From the NCBI GenBank assembly GCA_029817715.1, contig JARUPY010000091.1:1564501-1628500 (forward strand): a DNA stretch of 64,000 nt, in the 5' to 3' direction. Positions within the stretch are counted from its first letter, which is position 1. Each line of letters starts with the position of its first letter. This stretch comes from Melastoma dodecandrum (lineage: Eukaryota > Streptophyta > Magnoliopsida > Myrtales > Melastomataceae). Made by a program: the position numbers and the translations under genes. Under the pieces are notes generated by a model. It ran no database searches and was not told the DNA's origin. It saw nothing but the letters and a program-made list of their open reading frames with translations. Of this stretch, positions 38,521-47,912 are shown in pieces.

Positions 38521-39486
38521 ATGGTCAGGCTCGTGCTCGCGCTCCTCGTCGCTCTCGCCGCGTCGGCGGCGCCGGCGCAAGCGGCCGACAAGGTGCGCTT
38601 CCTCACGAGCTGGTACGCCGAGCCGGAGCAGGGCGGCTTCTACGAGGCCAAGGCCAACGGGCTCTACGACAAGGCCGGCCTCGACGTGACGATCCGCATG
38701 GGCGGCCCGCAGCTCAACACGATCCAGCTGCTCGTCGCGGGCGAAGCGGACTTCATCATCGGCTACGACTTCCAGACGCTCACCGCGCGGTCGCACGGCC
38801 TGCCCGTCGTCACCGTCGCGACCTCGTTCCAGAGCGACGTCGCCGGCATTCTCACGCATGACGACATCGCGAGCATCGAGGCGCTGAAGGGCAAGCCGAT
38901 CGCCATCGGCGCCGCCTCGCGCCTGACGTTCTGGCCGTGGCTGCGCCAGAAATACGGCTTCACCGACGACCAGATCCGCCCCTACGCCTTCAGCATGCAG
39001 CCGTTCTTCGCCGACCCCGCCCTGTCGCAGCAGGGCTACATCACCTTCGAGCCCTTCGTCGCCGCGCAGCACGGCGTGAAGACGAAGTTCTTCCTGCTCT
39101 CGGACTACGGCTACGCGCCCTACTCGACGACGATCGTCACGACGGATGCTTTCGTGAAGGCGCATCCCGACATCGTCGCGCGCTTCGTCAAGGCCTCGCT
39201 CGAGGGCTGGCGCGACTACCTGCGCGACCCCGCGCCGGCAAACAAGCTGATCCAGGCCGACAACCCGAAGATGAGCGACGCCGAGCTCGCCTTCGCCGAC
39301 GACGCGATGCGCAAGCGCGGGCTCGTCGACGGCGGCGACGCGGCGACGAAGGGCATCGGCATCATGACCGAGGCGCACTGGCAGAAGACCGCCGACTTCA
39401 TGATCGGCGCCGACCTCCTGCCCGCGAGTACGGATTGGCACGCCGCGTTCACGGATCGCTTCGTGAAGGACCTCGCCATCCACTGA
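38521..39486 (+). CDS. NMT1/THI5-like ABC substrate-binding protein (orphan)
   Basis: A 321-residue periplasmic binding protein with a signal peptide (cleavage after AQA near 21). KVRFLTSWYAEPEQGGFYEAKANGLYDKAGLDVTI and GEADFIIGYDFQTL are typical of the SsuA/ThiY/NMT1 superfamily, which bind sulfonates, taurine or pyrimidine precursors. GGAGG five bases before the ATG sets the start. No ATPase or permease gene lies next to it. Confidence 0.86.
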   Translation: MVRLVLALLVALAASAAPAQAADKVRFLTSWYAEPEQGGFYEAKANGLYDKAGLDVTIRMGGPQLNTIQLLVAGEADFIIGYDFQTLTARSHGLPVVTVATSFQSDVAGILTHDDIASIEALKGKPIAIGAASRLTFWPWLRQKYGFTDDQIRPYAFSMQPFFADPALSQQGYITFEPFVAAQHGVKTKFFLLSDYGYAPYSTTIVTTDAFVKAHPDIVARFVKASLEGWRDYLRDPAPANKLIQADNPKMSDAELAFADDAMRKRGLVDGGDAATKGIGIMTEAHWQKTADFMIGADLLPASTDWHAAFTDRFVKDLAIH

Positions 39487-39495
39487 CGCCGCGCC

Positions 39496-40827
39496 TCAGG
39501 CGGCGGCTTCCGCCAGTCCCCCGAAGTGGCGCACCTCGGACTGCAGGCGCGCCGCCTCGGCGTTGAGCGCCGTCGAGCGCTCCAGCACGCGGCCCGACAG
39601 CGTTTCGTTGGCATCGACGACTTCGGCCAAGGCCCGCACCAGCGTGATCAGGCTTTCCGCCGCCTCGCTCGAGTTCTGGACGCTGCGGGCGATCTCGTGG
39701 GTCGCATCGCGCTGCCGGCCGACCTCGTCGTCGAGCGCCATCGCATCCTTGTTCAGCTCCAGCACGCTCGCCGTGATCTCCTTCAGCGCTTCGAGGGTCG
39801 TCGCCACCGTCGCGCGGATGTCGGCGACGCGGGCGCGGATGTCGTCGCCCGCCGAGGCGGAGGCGCCGGCCAGCGTCTTGACCTCCGACGCCACCACCGA
39901 GAAGCCGCGCCCGGCATCGCCGGCCCTGGCGGCTTCGATCGTCGCATTGAGCGCGAGCAGCTTGGTCTGATCGGCGATGGCGCTCACCATGCCGACGATG
40001 GTCTCGATGCGGCCGGCCGCCTGCGCCATGGAGGCGATCGTCTCCTGGACGCGCACGGCCTCCTCCGCTGCCGCCGCCATCTTCAGGCGACGGTCGCTCA
40101 TCCGCCGCGCCACGCCGTCGATCGTGTCGATGAGCTGCGTCGCAGCCGTGGTGATGAAGGCGGCGCTGGTGGCGGAGATGTCCGCCGATGCGAGCGCGTC
40201 GCGCAGCATGGAGGAGGCGCGGCCGGCGGTGCCGGACAGCTCGCGGGCGCCGGCGGTCAACGTCAGCGCGGTGTCGGTCACGCGGTCGGCGACGGTCTTC
40301 ACGGTCCCGTCCTGGGCCAGCGCATGCGCTGCCTTCAGGCGCAGCTCGCGCTCGCTCGCGAACGTGTCGATGTCCTCGAGGATCGACACGTTGACGACGT
40401 GGCCCGGATGCGGGATCGCCGTCACGGTCGCTCGCACGACGAGCGGCGTGCCGTCCATCCGCTTGTGCGCCCAGACGCGGCGGTCGAACCCCGAGGCCTC
40501 GTAGACCCTGAAGAAGTCGCGCAGCGTCTCCTTCACCGTCCGCCCGTCGGGCTGGATGTCGGCCAGCCGATGCTTGATGTGATGGCCCAGGAAGTCGTCG
40601 ACCTTGGTGGCACCGAAGGCGCGCAGGCAGGCCTGGTTGGCGTAGACGATGAACCCGTCGCGCATGATGAAGACCGGCGCGACGAAGTGATCGAGGACCG
40701 TCGCCTTGGTCGCCTCGAGGTCGAACTCGTCCGTCTTGCCTGCCGATGTCGGCGCCACCCATCCGCGAGCGCCGAGAAGTCGGCCGATGTGTCCCATCAT
40801 TGCCGGTAGCCACGCGGCCATCGTCAT
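39496..40827 (-). CDS. Soluble PAS-containing chemoreceptor
   Basis: A 443-residue methyl-accepting chemotaxis-type protein without membrane helices. A PAS domain lies at about 40-155 (LDHFVAPVFIMRDGFIVYANQACLRAFGA). The cytoplasmic signalling domain follows, with the hairpin-tip region IADQTKLLALNATIEAARAGDAGRGFSVVASEVKTLA. It should sense an internal or redox cue and signal to CheA. No che genes are nearby. The ATG at 40827 gives a compact N-terminus; the frame is open to 40983. Confidence 0.88.
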   Translation of the reverse strand: MTMAAWLPAMMGHIGRLLGARGWVAPTSAGKTDEFDLEATKATVLDHFVAPVFIMRDGFIVYANQACLRAFGATKVDDFLGHHIKHRLADIQPDGRTVKETLRDFFRVYEASGFDRRVWAHKRMDGTPLVVRATVTAIPHPGHVVNVSILEDIDTFASERELRLKAAHALAQDGTVKTVADRVTDTALTLTAGARELSGTAGRASSMLRDALASADISATSAAFITTAATQLIDTIDGVARRMSDRRLKMAAAAEEAVRVQETIASMAQAAGRIETIVGMVSAIADQTKLLALNATIEAARAGDAGRGFSVVASEVKTLAGASASAGDDIRARVADIRATVATTLEALKEITASVLELNKDAMALDDEVGRQRDATHEIARSVQNSSEAAESLITLVRALAEVVDANETLSGRVLERSTALNAEAARLQSEVRHFGGLAEAAA

Positions 40828-40968
40828 GCGGCCGTCGCAGGCACGATGACGCCGCGAGGTTAAAAAGGCGTCACAACGGGGTCGCGACTGCTGAAGGATC
40901 GCGCAAGCATCGCGTCGCCGGACGACCTCCCGTTGCGGCCGACGCCGCAAGGCCTCGAGGTCGCGCCC

Positions 40969-41008
40969 AAAACGAACCGGCACGGCGTCGCGTCAGCGAG
41001 CCGTGCCG
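40969..41008 (-). terminator. Terminator of the HU gene
   Basis: A 9-bp perfect stem (40978-40986 with 41000-41008, CGGCACGGC / GCCGTGCCG) 23 bp after the HU stop; on the minus strand it is followed by GTTCGTTTTGGG. Confidence 0.65.
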
Positions 41009-41031
41009 ATCCGTAAAGCGGTGAAAGCGGC

Positions 41032-41367
41032 TTAGAGCTTCGCCTTCAGATCGCGGGCGACCGCGAAGCCGACGCGCTTCGACGCCTTGATCTTGATGAC
41101 CTCGCCGGTGTTCGGGTTGCGGCCCTTGCGAGCGGCGCGCTTCTTGACCTGGAACACGCCGAGCCCGGCGATGCGGACCTTGCTGCCCTTCTTCAGGTGC
41201 TTCGCCATCAGCGCGACCGCTTCGGTCAGGTAGATCTTGGCGTGCGACTTCGGAATGTCGAACGTCGAAGCCAGATGCTCGCCGATCTCCGTCGTCGTCA
41301 GCACTGCGCCCGCGCTCTTCTTCGCCGGTGCCGCTGCCGCTTCCTTCGAGGCTGTCGCTTTCGCCAT
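41032..41367 (-). CDS. HU-family DNA-binding protein with basic N-terminal tail
   Basis: A 111-residue histone-like protein. Residues about 20-111 are the HU/IHF fold, with the DNA arm GLGVFQVKKRAARKGRNPNTGEVIKIKASKRVGF. The first 20 residues are an Ala/Lys tail (AKATASKEAAAAPAKKSAGA) not present in ordinary HU. It probably compacts DNA and modulates transcription. GGGAG lies eight bases before the ATG. A terminator follows. Confidence 0.93.
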   Translation of the reverse strand: MAKATASKEAAAAPAKKSAGAVLTTTEIGEHLASTFDIPKSHAKIYLTEAVALMAKHLKKGSKVRIAGLGVFQVKKRAARKGRNPNTGEVIKIKASKRVGFAVARDLKAKL

Positions 41368-41721
41368 GCGAATCACTCCCACTCGCGTTGTATTCGCGGG
41401 CATGTTGCAAGCACTTCTTTGGCGCGCAAGGCGCCAGGAGGCGCGATCCCCAGGGCAAATGCGTTTCGACGCCGTGGTGACGGCATCCGCGGCGACTCAG
41501 GCCCGCGCGGCGGCACAGGCCGGCTTCGTCGACTAGAACTGGATGTTATACTATAATGCCGGCCGGATTGATCCTGCCGCCAAATACTTTTGACTATGAA
41601 AGCCCGGCCCCAGTGGCTAGGAACGGCGCGCGCCGGCAGCCGCGGCGCGCGGGCTGCGCTCGAGAGGCGCTTCCGCAAGCGGAACGGTCAAGGCCGCAAG
41701 AAAACACCTAGAGAGGAACGC
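41368..41721. other. Divergent intergenic region HU / gfa
   Basis: 354 bp without a supported gene. It holds an unusually AT-rich patch (41541-41557) that carries a promoter towards gfa, listed separately. The rest encodes no convincing frame with a ribosome site. HU must also start its transcript here. Confidence 0.6.
41529..41557 (+). promoter_or_regulatory. Sigma-70-like promoter towards gfa
   Basis: TCGACT (-35) and a consensus TATAAT (-10) separated by exactly 17 bp. It would give a leader of about 155 nt before the gfa ATG at 41722. Confidence 0.55.
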
Positions 41722-42285
41722 ATGTCCCTTCATCCTGCGATCGACAACGGCTTTCAGAAAGGCAGCGGCAGCTTTGCGGGCGGCAAGCTGCATTGCCATT
41801 GCCCCTCGGACAAGGTCGAGGTGACGATCACCGGCGACGTCGCTCACAACCACGCCTGCGGCTGTTCCAAGTGCTGGAAGCCGAAGGGCGCGGAATTCTC
41901 GATCGTCGCCGTCGTCCCGACCGACCATCTCAAGGTCACCGCGCACGAAGAGAAGCTGCATGTCGTCGATCCGTCGGCGACGATCCAGCGCCACGCCTGC
42001 AAGCAGTGCGGCGTCCACATGTTCGGCCGCATCGAGACGGACCATCCGTTCAAGGGCCTCGACTTCGTCCACGTCGAACTGTCGGACGAGAAGGGCTGGC
42101 AGGAGCCGCAGTTCGCGGCCTTCGTGTCGTCGATCATCGAGCAGGGCCACGATCCCAACGACATGGCCAACGTCCGCTCCAAGCTGAAGTCGGTCGGCCT
42201 CGAGAGCTACGACGTGCTCTCGCCGCCGCTGATGGACGCGATCGCCACCTACAGCGGCAAGAAGTCGGGCGCGCTGAAGGCGTAA
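41722..42285 (+). CDS. gfa: Glutathione-dependent formaldehyde-activating enzyme
   Basis: A 187-residue zinc protein that promotes the joining of formaldehyde and glutathione to S-hydroxymethylglutathione, the entry to GSH-dependent formaldehyde oxidation. Zinc-binding Cys sets are seen in [26 protein letters not shown] and [13 protein letters not shown]. The long C-terminal part ([29 protein letters not shown]) matches the dedicated Gfa group rather than short GFA-domain proteins. GAGAGGA precedes the ATG. adhI/fghA partners are not in the window. Confidence 0.93.
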   Translation: MSLHPAIDNGFQKGSGSFAGGKLHCHCPSDKVEVTITGDVAHNHACGCSKCWKPKGAEFSIVAVVPTDHLKVTAHEEKLHVVDPSATIQRHACKQCGVHMFGRIETDHPFKGLDFVHVELSDEKGWQEPQFAAFVSSIIEQGHDPNDMANVRSKLKSVGLESYDVLSPPLMDAIATYSGKKSGALKA

Positions 42286-42314
42286 GTCCAAACGATTCAA
42301 CGATCGAACGACAG

Positions 42315-42346
42315 CGGGCGGCCCATCGGCCGCCCGTTCTGCTTTC
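42315..42346. terminator. Terminator between gfa and the phytochrome gene
   Basis: A 9-bp perfect stem CGGGCGGCC / GGCCGCCCG with a CATC loop (42315-42336), followed by TTCTGCTTTC. It lies 30 bp after gfa and 25 bp from the convergent phytochrome stop. Confidence 0.6.
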
Positions 42347-42360
42347 GGCTTCCCTCGCAG

Positions 42361-44898
42361 CTAGGCCGCCAGCGCCGCGCGCAGCACGTCCTCGACGTAG
42401 GGCTTCGAGACGACGAACACGCCCTTGAAGCGATCCGGCACGACGATCGTCTCGCCGTAGCCGGTCGCGAAGACGAAGGGGATATGGCGATCCTGCAGAT
42501 CCTCGGCGATCGCGAAGCTCGTCTCGGTATAGAGGTTCACGTCGAGGATCGCGGCGTCGAAATTGTTGAGGTTCAACGCCCGCCGCGCATCGGCCGTCGT
42601 CGCCGCCAGCTCGACCTCGGCACCGCAGTTCTGCAGCATCGCCTGCGCATCGAGCGCGATCATCATCGAATCCTCGACGAGCAGCAGGCTCTTTCCCTTG
42701 AGGTCGGCGCGCTCGACCGGCAGATCGCGACGCGGCGCGTTCGCCGCTTCCCCGGCCAGGACGAACTCCGCCGGGATCATGAACACGGCTTTGACGCCGT
42801 CGGCGGCATAGTCGATCTGCGCCGTCCCTTTGAGCTCGAACGGAATCGATTGCTCGACGACGACCGTGCCGAACCCGCGACGGTTCGGCGGCGCCACGGC
42901 CGGGCCGCCGGTCTCGGTCCAATCAAGCACCAGACCGCGCTCGGGATCGAGCGCCCAGGAGATCGCAAGCCGCGCATCGTCGACGCTGAGCGCGCCGTAC
43001 TTCGCGGCATTCGTCATCATCTCGTGCAGAACGAGCGCCAGCGTCTGGTAGGCGCGCGCCTCGATCATCACCGGCGGCCCGTCGAGCACGAGGCGCCGGT
43101 CCTCGGCCGTCGTCCACGCCTTCGCCTCGGCCTCGATGAGCGCGGACAGGGGCGCCGCCTTCCAGTGCGACTGGGTGAGCTGGTCGTGCGCCACCGACAG
43201 GGCATGCAGGCGGTTCTGGAGGTCGGTGACGAAACTGTCGAGCGAGGCCGCGCCGTAGCGGCTCTGGCCGACCAGCGAGCGGATCACCGCGAGGATGTTC
43301 TTCACGCGGTGGTTCAGCTCGGCGACGAGCAGGAGCTGGCTCTCCTGCGCGACGCGGCGCTCGCGGTCGACGAGATTGGCGCGCCGCAGGATGATGTCGA
43401 GCAGCGAGACGCGTAGCGCCTCCGCGATCTCGATCTCGCCGCGCAGCCAGGGCATCGATTGGCCCGACACGGTCTGCTTCCAGGCGGCGAAGCTGCTGCG
43501 CGGCCCGATCCGCCCGGAGCCGCTGGCGTCGACCGGCTTGTTGGGATCGCCGCCCCAGGTCACGGTCTGCAGGACCTCGCGACGAAACAGCAGCAGGAAG
43601 TCCTTCGGCGCCCGCGAGAAGGGGATCGACAGGACGCCGGCGACTTTGTCGGCGTAGCGCACCGCGTCCGGCAGATGGCGTTTCAGCTCGTTCGTCTCGA
43701 AGACGCTGTCCACCGGTCTCGCGTTGAGAAAGCGCACCAGCCCTTCGACCGCCTCGACCGGCGGCGCGATCCCGGAGGATTCGAAGCGGCCGTCGGTCCA
43801 GATCCCGATGCCGTCGGCAGGGATCAGCGTGCGCAGCTGGGCGTCGAAGCGGCTCAGATTGTCGAAGATCGTCTCCTCGGGCGCCATCTCGGCGATGAGC
43901 TTGTCGTGCGCCTCGCGGGCATAGGCGATGTAGGCGAGCTCGTCGTGCTGCTGCTTGGCCTCGATCTGCGTCGAGAAGACCTGGGCGAACAGTTCGACAG
44001 CCGCCGCCGTCGCCGTCGCGATGCGCCGCGGGGTGTCGTGATGGCAGGCGATCAGGCCCCAGAGCCGGCCGCCGCGCAGGATCGACACCGTCAGCGTCGC
44101 GGCGCTGCCCATGTTGCGCAGGTATTGTAGATGGACGGGCGACGCGCTGCGCAAGGTCGACAGGCTCAGGTCGAGCGGCATGCCTTTGCCGGTCAGCCCC
44201 GGCATGATCGGGATCGGCACGTGGTCGACGGCCGGGATCATCCGCAGCCATTGGCGCTCGAACAGGGCGCGCGCCTGGGGCGGGATGTCGCTTGCGGGAT
44301 AGTGCAGCCCCATGAACGGCGTCATGCCCGCACGCACCGCCTCGGCGACGACCTCGCCGCTGTCGTCGGCCAGGAACTTGTAGATCATCACGCGGTCGAA
44401 CCCGGTGACGGCACGGATCTGACGCGCGGCGGACGTGAGGAAGCTCGGAAACGTCGTCGTTCGCCGCAGCCGGTCGATGATCGTCTTGACCAGCGTCGTC
44501 GGGTCGGAGCGCAGCGCCTCGGCGCCGTCGCAGGGCAGGAACTCGGCGATGGCGAAGCCGCCCGAGGCATGCACGAGGACGTCGTGGCACACACCACCCG
44601 GCCCGATGTCGACCAGCGGCAGGCGCTCGGCGAAGCCCGAGATCATCGCCGCCTGGAAGGTGTTGCGCAGGTCGTGGATGATCTTCGGCGACAGGATCGA
44701 CTCGGCGGGTTTGCCGATCATCACTTCCGCCTCGTCGAAGCCGAAGACGGCCGCCGCGTTCAACGAGACGTGCGCGATCGTCCAGGCCGGCAGGGCGAAG
44801 GCGACAAGGCAGCCGAAGGGCTGGATGGCGCCGGGGATGTGGACAGGCTCTCGCTCGCATTGAGTGAGATCGACTTGCTGTGCAGCAGCGCTGGTCAC
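42361..44898 (-). CDS. Bacteriophytochrome histidine kinase with fused receiver
   Basis: A red/far-red light receptor of 845 residues. Cys14 in the N-terminal DLTQCEREPVHIPGAIQPFG is the biliverdin attachment site. PAS, GAF (with the PASDIP motif) and PHY domains follow; the PHY tongue has PRSSF. The kinase is of the HWE/HisKA_2 type (LNHRVKNILAVIRSL), and residues about 725-845 are a receiver with Asp in AAILDVN. The GTG at 44898 is the start. It is convergent with gfa. No heme oxygenase (bphO) gene is adjacent. Confidence 0.94.
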   Translation of the reverse strand: MTSAAAQQVDLTQCEREPVHIPGAIQPFGCLVAFALPAWTIAHVSLNAAAVFGFDEAEVMIGKPAESILSPKIIHDLRNTFQAAMISGFAERLPLVDIGPGGVCHDVLVHASGGFAIAEFLPCDGAEALRSDPTTLVKTIIDRLRRTTTFPSFLTSAARQIRAVTGFDRVMIYKFLADDSGEVVAEAVRAGMTPFMGLHYPASDIPPQARALFERQWLRMIPAVDHVPIPIMPGLTGKGMPLDLSLSTLRSASPVHLQYLRNMGSAATLTVSILRGGRLWGLIACHHDTPRRIATATAAAVELFAQVFSTQIEAKQQHDELAYIAYAREAHDKLIAEMAPEETIFDNLSRFDAQLRTLIPADGIGIWTDGRFESSGIAPPVEAVEGLVRFLNARPVDSVFETNELKRHLPDAVRYADKVAGVLSIPFSRAPKDFLLLFRREVLQTVTWGGDPNKPVDASGSGRIGPRSSFAAWKQTVSGQSMPWLRGEIEIAEALRVSLLDIILRRANLVDRERRVAQESQLLLVAELNHRVKNILAVIRSLVGQSRYGAASLDSFVTDLQNRLHALSVAHDQLTQSHWKAAPLSALIEAEAKAWTTAEDRRLVLDGPPVMIEARAYQTLALVLHEMMTNAAKYGALSVDDARLAISWALDPERGLVLDWTETGGPAVAPPNRRGFGTVVVEQSIPFELKGTAQIDYAADGVKAVFMIPAEFVLAGEAANAPRRDLPVERADLKGKSLLLVEDSMMIALDAQAMLQNCGAEVELAATTADARRALNLNNFDAAILDVNLYTETSFAIAEDLQDRHIPFVFATGYGETIVVPDRFKGVFVVSKPYVEDVLRAALAA

Positions 44899-45076
44899 CC
44901 TTAACCTTTCAAGACGCGAGGCCGGCCCGAGCGGCAGCCTGCGGTGTGTAACCTTCGAGGGCAGTGATCGTTTCGGCGGCGCGGTGGCGGTGCGGTCTAA
45001 TGCGGAACCTTCGCCGCGACGGTCGCATTTGGGGACTTACACGACGGCCGCTCCGCGGTCGATCCGGAGAGATTCG

Positions 45077-45334
45077 ATGGCGTTCGACCTTTCGCAATAT
45101 GCTAATTCCGACCCGCATCTGTCGGCGGGCGAGCGGGCCCTGTCCGTCCTCGTCGGGCTCGGGCTCACCTCCGCCGCGGCGCAGCCGCGCCCGAACGTCT
45201 TCCTGAGCATGCTGGCGCTGGCGACCGGCTCGTACCTCGCCTACCGCGGCGCCACAGGCTATTGCCCGATCAAGGCCTCGCTCAACGACGAATATGTCGC
45301 GGTGCCGAGCCCCTCAAAGGCACGGGTGCAGTAG
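45077..45334 (+). CDS. Small DUF2892-like membrane protein
   Basis: An 85-residue protein with two hydrophobic stretches (about 20-36 and 42-58) and the pattern GERALSVLVGLGL ... YLAYRGATGYCPIKASL, similar to DUF2892/YgaP-type inner-membrane proteins of unknown role. GGAGAG six bases before the ATG supports it. It is divergent from the phytochrome gene across 178 bp. Confidence 0.75.
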   Translation: MAFDLSQYANSDPHLSAGERALSVLVGLGLTSAAAQPRPNVFLSMLALATGSYLAYRGATGYCPIKASLNDEYVAVPSPSKARVQ

Positions 45335-45337
45335 CCG

Positions 45338-47581
45338 CTAGGGCAATCGACCGGGTCGTGGCGCCGGCAGAGCGTCGGGCGTCACGATCGTCGGGTCCGA
45401 ATATCTGCGATCGTAAAACGGGCTATAGGCGTCGTCGATCAGCGTCGTCGTTCCATGGCGCGCCTGGAGATGGTGCGTTTCGCGCTTGAAGCGCTCGTTC
45501 TGCGCGCCGTGCTCGTCGCTTCCCCGCGTCAGCGACTCGTGGTGGATCAGCCGGGCGAATGGCGTCCACACGGTACGGATGCCCACCGCCCTGGCGCGCA
45601 GGCAAAAATCGATATCGTTGTAGGCGACCGCGAAGCTCTCTTCGTCGAAGCCGCCGACCGTTTCGAAGCACGTGCGCGACACCAGCATGCAGGCGCCCGT
45701 TACCGCGCTCAGGGTTTGACGCACGAACAGCCGCCCCATCGGGCCGGCCGCGTCCGTTGGGGCTTCGATGTTCCAATGGCCGGCGGCGTTGCCGAGTCCG
45801 GCAATGACGCCGGCATGCTGAATCCGCCCTGACGGGTAGTCGAGCTTGGCGCCGACGATCCCGGTCGCGGCGAAGCCGATGCACTCAACCATCTCGGCAA
45901 GCCACCCGCGCGCATCCGACGGCACCTCGATGTCGTTGTTGAGAAATAGGATCGCCTCGCCCTTGGCGAGCCGGGCGCCGCGGTTGCACATCGCGGCGAA
46001 GTTGAACGGCTCCGGCTTGATGTCGACGATGATCCCGTCGCGTCGGTAGTCCTCGTAGAGCGCCAGCACGGCGGGATCGACGCTGCCGTTGTCGACGATG
46101 ACGATTTCGACGCGCGGATAGTCCGTCTTCTCACGGATGTCAGCGACGATCCGCTTGATGAGCGCGGGGCTGTCGCGGTTCGGGATGACGATCGTGACGA
46201 GCGGGGTCTGCTGCGGCAGCCGCACGCGGTGCAGCCTCGGATCCGTCGGCGCCGGCTCGACGACTGGCGCGCCTTCGTGGCCGTAGGCCGCCGCCAGCGC
46301 CCGGCGCGCGTTGCCATCCGACCCTTCGGCGTTGACGAGGGAGTAGCTCGCCGTCTCGCGGCGCCAGAGATAGGCGAGATAGGGGATGTGGACGATCGAG
46401 CCGCGCGGCGCGCCGGCGAGGTAGCGCAGCAGCAGGTCGTAATCCTGCGACCCTTCGCGGTCCTCGCGCATGCCGCCGACCGCGGCGAGCCGGTCGGCAC
46501 GGTAGACCGACAGATGGTTGATGTAGTTCAGCCCGGAGAGCAGGACGGAATCGTAGGCGGGCTTGCAGAACTCGCCGATCGGATTGAGCGCCGCATCGAC
46601 GATCAATTCGTCGGTATAGAAGAAGACCGCGTCCGGCTGCGCCAGGATCGCTTCGGCCACGATGGCTATGGCGCCGGCGACCAGCAGGTCGTCGTGATCG
46701 ATCAGCGCGACCCAGCGTCCGCGCGCGGCGGCGATCCCGGCATTGGTGGCCGCGGCGATGCCGCGGTTCGTTTCGTTGCGAACCACCCGCACGCCCGGCT
46801 TCTGCTCGGCCGCCGCGAGACGCGCGGCCATCGCGGGATCGGGCGAGCCGTCATCGGAGAGGATCAGCTCGGCATAGGGCGCCTTCTGCAGCGTGAACGA
46901 GTCGACGAGGTCGCGAAGGAAGCTCTCGCTGGTGTTGTAGGTCGGCGCCACGAACGAGATCAGCGGCCGCTCGGGCGTCCCGAGCGCGGCGCTCATCTCG
47001 GCCTCGACGGCGGCCGCCTCAAGCACCAGCCACGAGCGCAGCATCGGCAGCATGTTCTGCGCCCCCTGCTGCACGCGCATGCCGCCGCCCTTCGAGACGT
47101 CGCCGAAGAACTTGACGATCCGCGCGAGGCTCGCCTTCCACGACGCGAGGCGACCGCGCGCCTTCGGGTCTCCCGCGACCAGCGGCACCTTCTGGTACCG
47201 CAGGTTGAAGAGGTAGTGCAGGATCGCGACGAGGATGCCGTTCGACGTCTGGAAGGCGAGGAAGCGGAACGTCGCCTCCCCCGTCTTGCAGGGCTCGAAG
47301 CGAAGCCGCTTGAGGCCGCCCTTGCGCTCCCGCGACACGTGGTAGAAGGCGAACGGAAAGCTCTTCAGGACCAGCGTGTTGACCTCGCTGAACCCGTCGC
47401 CCTCGTCGAACAGGATGCGCGGGGCGAGCGCGCCGCGCGCCCGCGCCAGGAAGAAGCCGACGAGCCGGCCGGCCGAGGGATCGATGTCGAAGACGAAGCC
47501 GGGCGAGGGGCCAGTGGCGGCGTAGACGACGGGCGACAGCCGCTCCAGCCGCTCGCAAGCGTCAGCCTCGAGACGCTTCAT
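45338..47581 (-). CDS. Two-domain family 2 glycosyltransferase
   Basis: A 747-residue protein. The N-terminal ~190 residues are unassigned. Two GT2 (GT-A fold) modules follow: about 200-410 (LISFVAPTYNTSESFLRDLVDSF, ELILSDDGS, DHDD) and about 455-700 (VTIVIPNRDSPALIKRIVADI, EIVIVDNGS, FLNNDIEV). Such proteins build cell-surface polysaccharide. ATG 47581 lies 4 bp after the small secreted-protein gene. The acceptor is unknown; a flippase gene lies about 1.2 kb beyond that gene on the same strand. Confidence 0.88.
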   Translation of the reverse strand: MKRLEADACERLERLSPVVYAATGPSPGFVFDIDPSAGRLVGFFLARARGALAPRILFDEGDGFSEVNTLVLKSFPFAFYHVSRERKGGLKRLRFEPCKTGEATFRFLAFQTSNGILVAILHYLFNLRYQKVPLVAGDPKARGRLASWKASLARIVKFFGDVSKGGGMRVQQGAQNMLPMLRSWLVLEAAAVEAEMSAALGTPERPLISFVAPTYNTSESFLRDLVDSFTLQKAPYAELILSDDGSPDPAMAARLAAAEQKPGVRVVRNETNRGIAAATNAGIAAARGRWVALIDHDDLLVAGAIAIVAEAILAQPDAVFFYTDELIVDAALNPIGEFCKPAYDSVLLSGLNYINHLSVYRADRLAAVGGMREDREGSQDYDLLLRYLAGAPRGSIVHIPYLAYLWRRETASYSLVNAEGSDGNARRALAAAYGHEGAPVVEPAPTDPRLHRVRLPQQTPLVTIVIPNRDSPALIKRIVADIREKTDYPRVEIVIVDNGSVDPAVLALYEDYRRDGIIVDIKPEPFNFAAMCNRGARLAKGEAILFLNNDIEVPSDARGWLAEMVECIGFAATGIVGAKLDYPSGRIQHAGVIAGLGNAAGHWNIEAPTDAAGPMGRLFVRQTLSAVTGACMLVSRTCFETVGGFDEESFAVAYNDIDFCLRARAVGIRTVWTPFARLIHHESLTRGSDEHGAQNERFKRETHHLQARHGTTTLIDDAYSPFYDRRYSDPTIVTPDALPAPRPGRLP

Positions 47582-47585
47582 TCGC

Positions 47586-47867
47586 TTACGGCTTGGCCGG
47601 CGTCGCAGGGGGCGCCGGGCTCCTGCAGGCCAGCGGCGACGGCGTGCAGGCGATCCCCGGCGTCGAGCAGGCGAAGGCGGCCTTGTCCGACGTCTCGCCC
47701 TGCCGCACGCAGACCACGCAGCCGTCCGACCATTCGCGGCAGCTGGCGTTGGCGGCGGCGAAGGCATCGAGGCTCTGCGTCTCGCTCGACGGCAGCGCCG
47801 CCGCCGGCGCTGTGCCGGCACCGGCGGCCGCGAAGACCAGGACGAGAAGGGCGAGCCAGCGGATCAT
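47586..47867 (-). CDS. Small secreted cysteine-rich protein
   Basis: A 93-residue hypothetical with a signal peptide (cleavage after AAA near 24). The mature part has six Cys (SCREWSDGCVVCVRQGE, FACST, IACTP, LACRS) likely forming disulfides, and a Pro-rich end. It precedes the glycosyltransferase by 4 bp, so they are probably co-expressed. Function unknown. Confidence 0.7.
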   Translation of the reverse strand: MIRWLALLVLVFAAAGAGTAPAAALPSSETQSLDAFAAANASCREWSDGCVVCVRQGETSDKAAFACSTPGIACTPSPLACRSPAPPATPAKP

Positions 47868-47912
47868 GCGCGCCTTCTAGCCCGGCCACAGCCGCCGTGC
47901 TAGGCGCCGCCT

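Noticed and set aside
41560..41582. String resembling the 5' end of archaeal small-subunit rRNA (GGATTGATCCTGCCG)
   Set aside because: Only a short stretch matches, nothing rRNA-like follows, and the neighbours are bacterial protein genes; chance.
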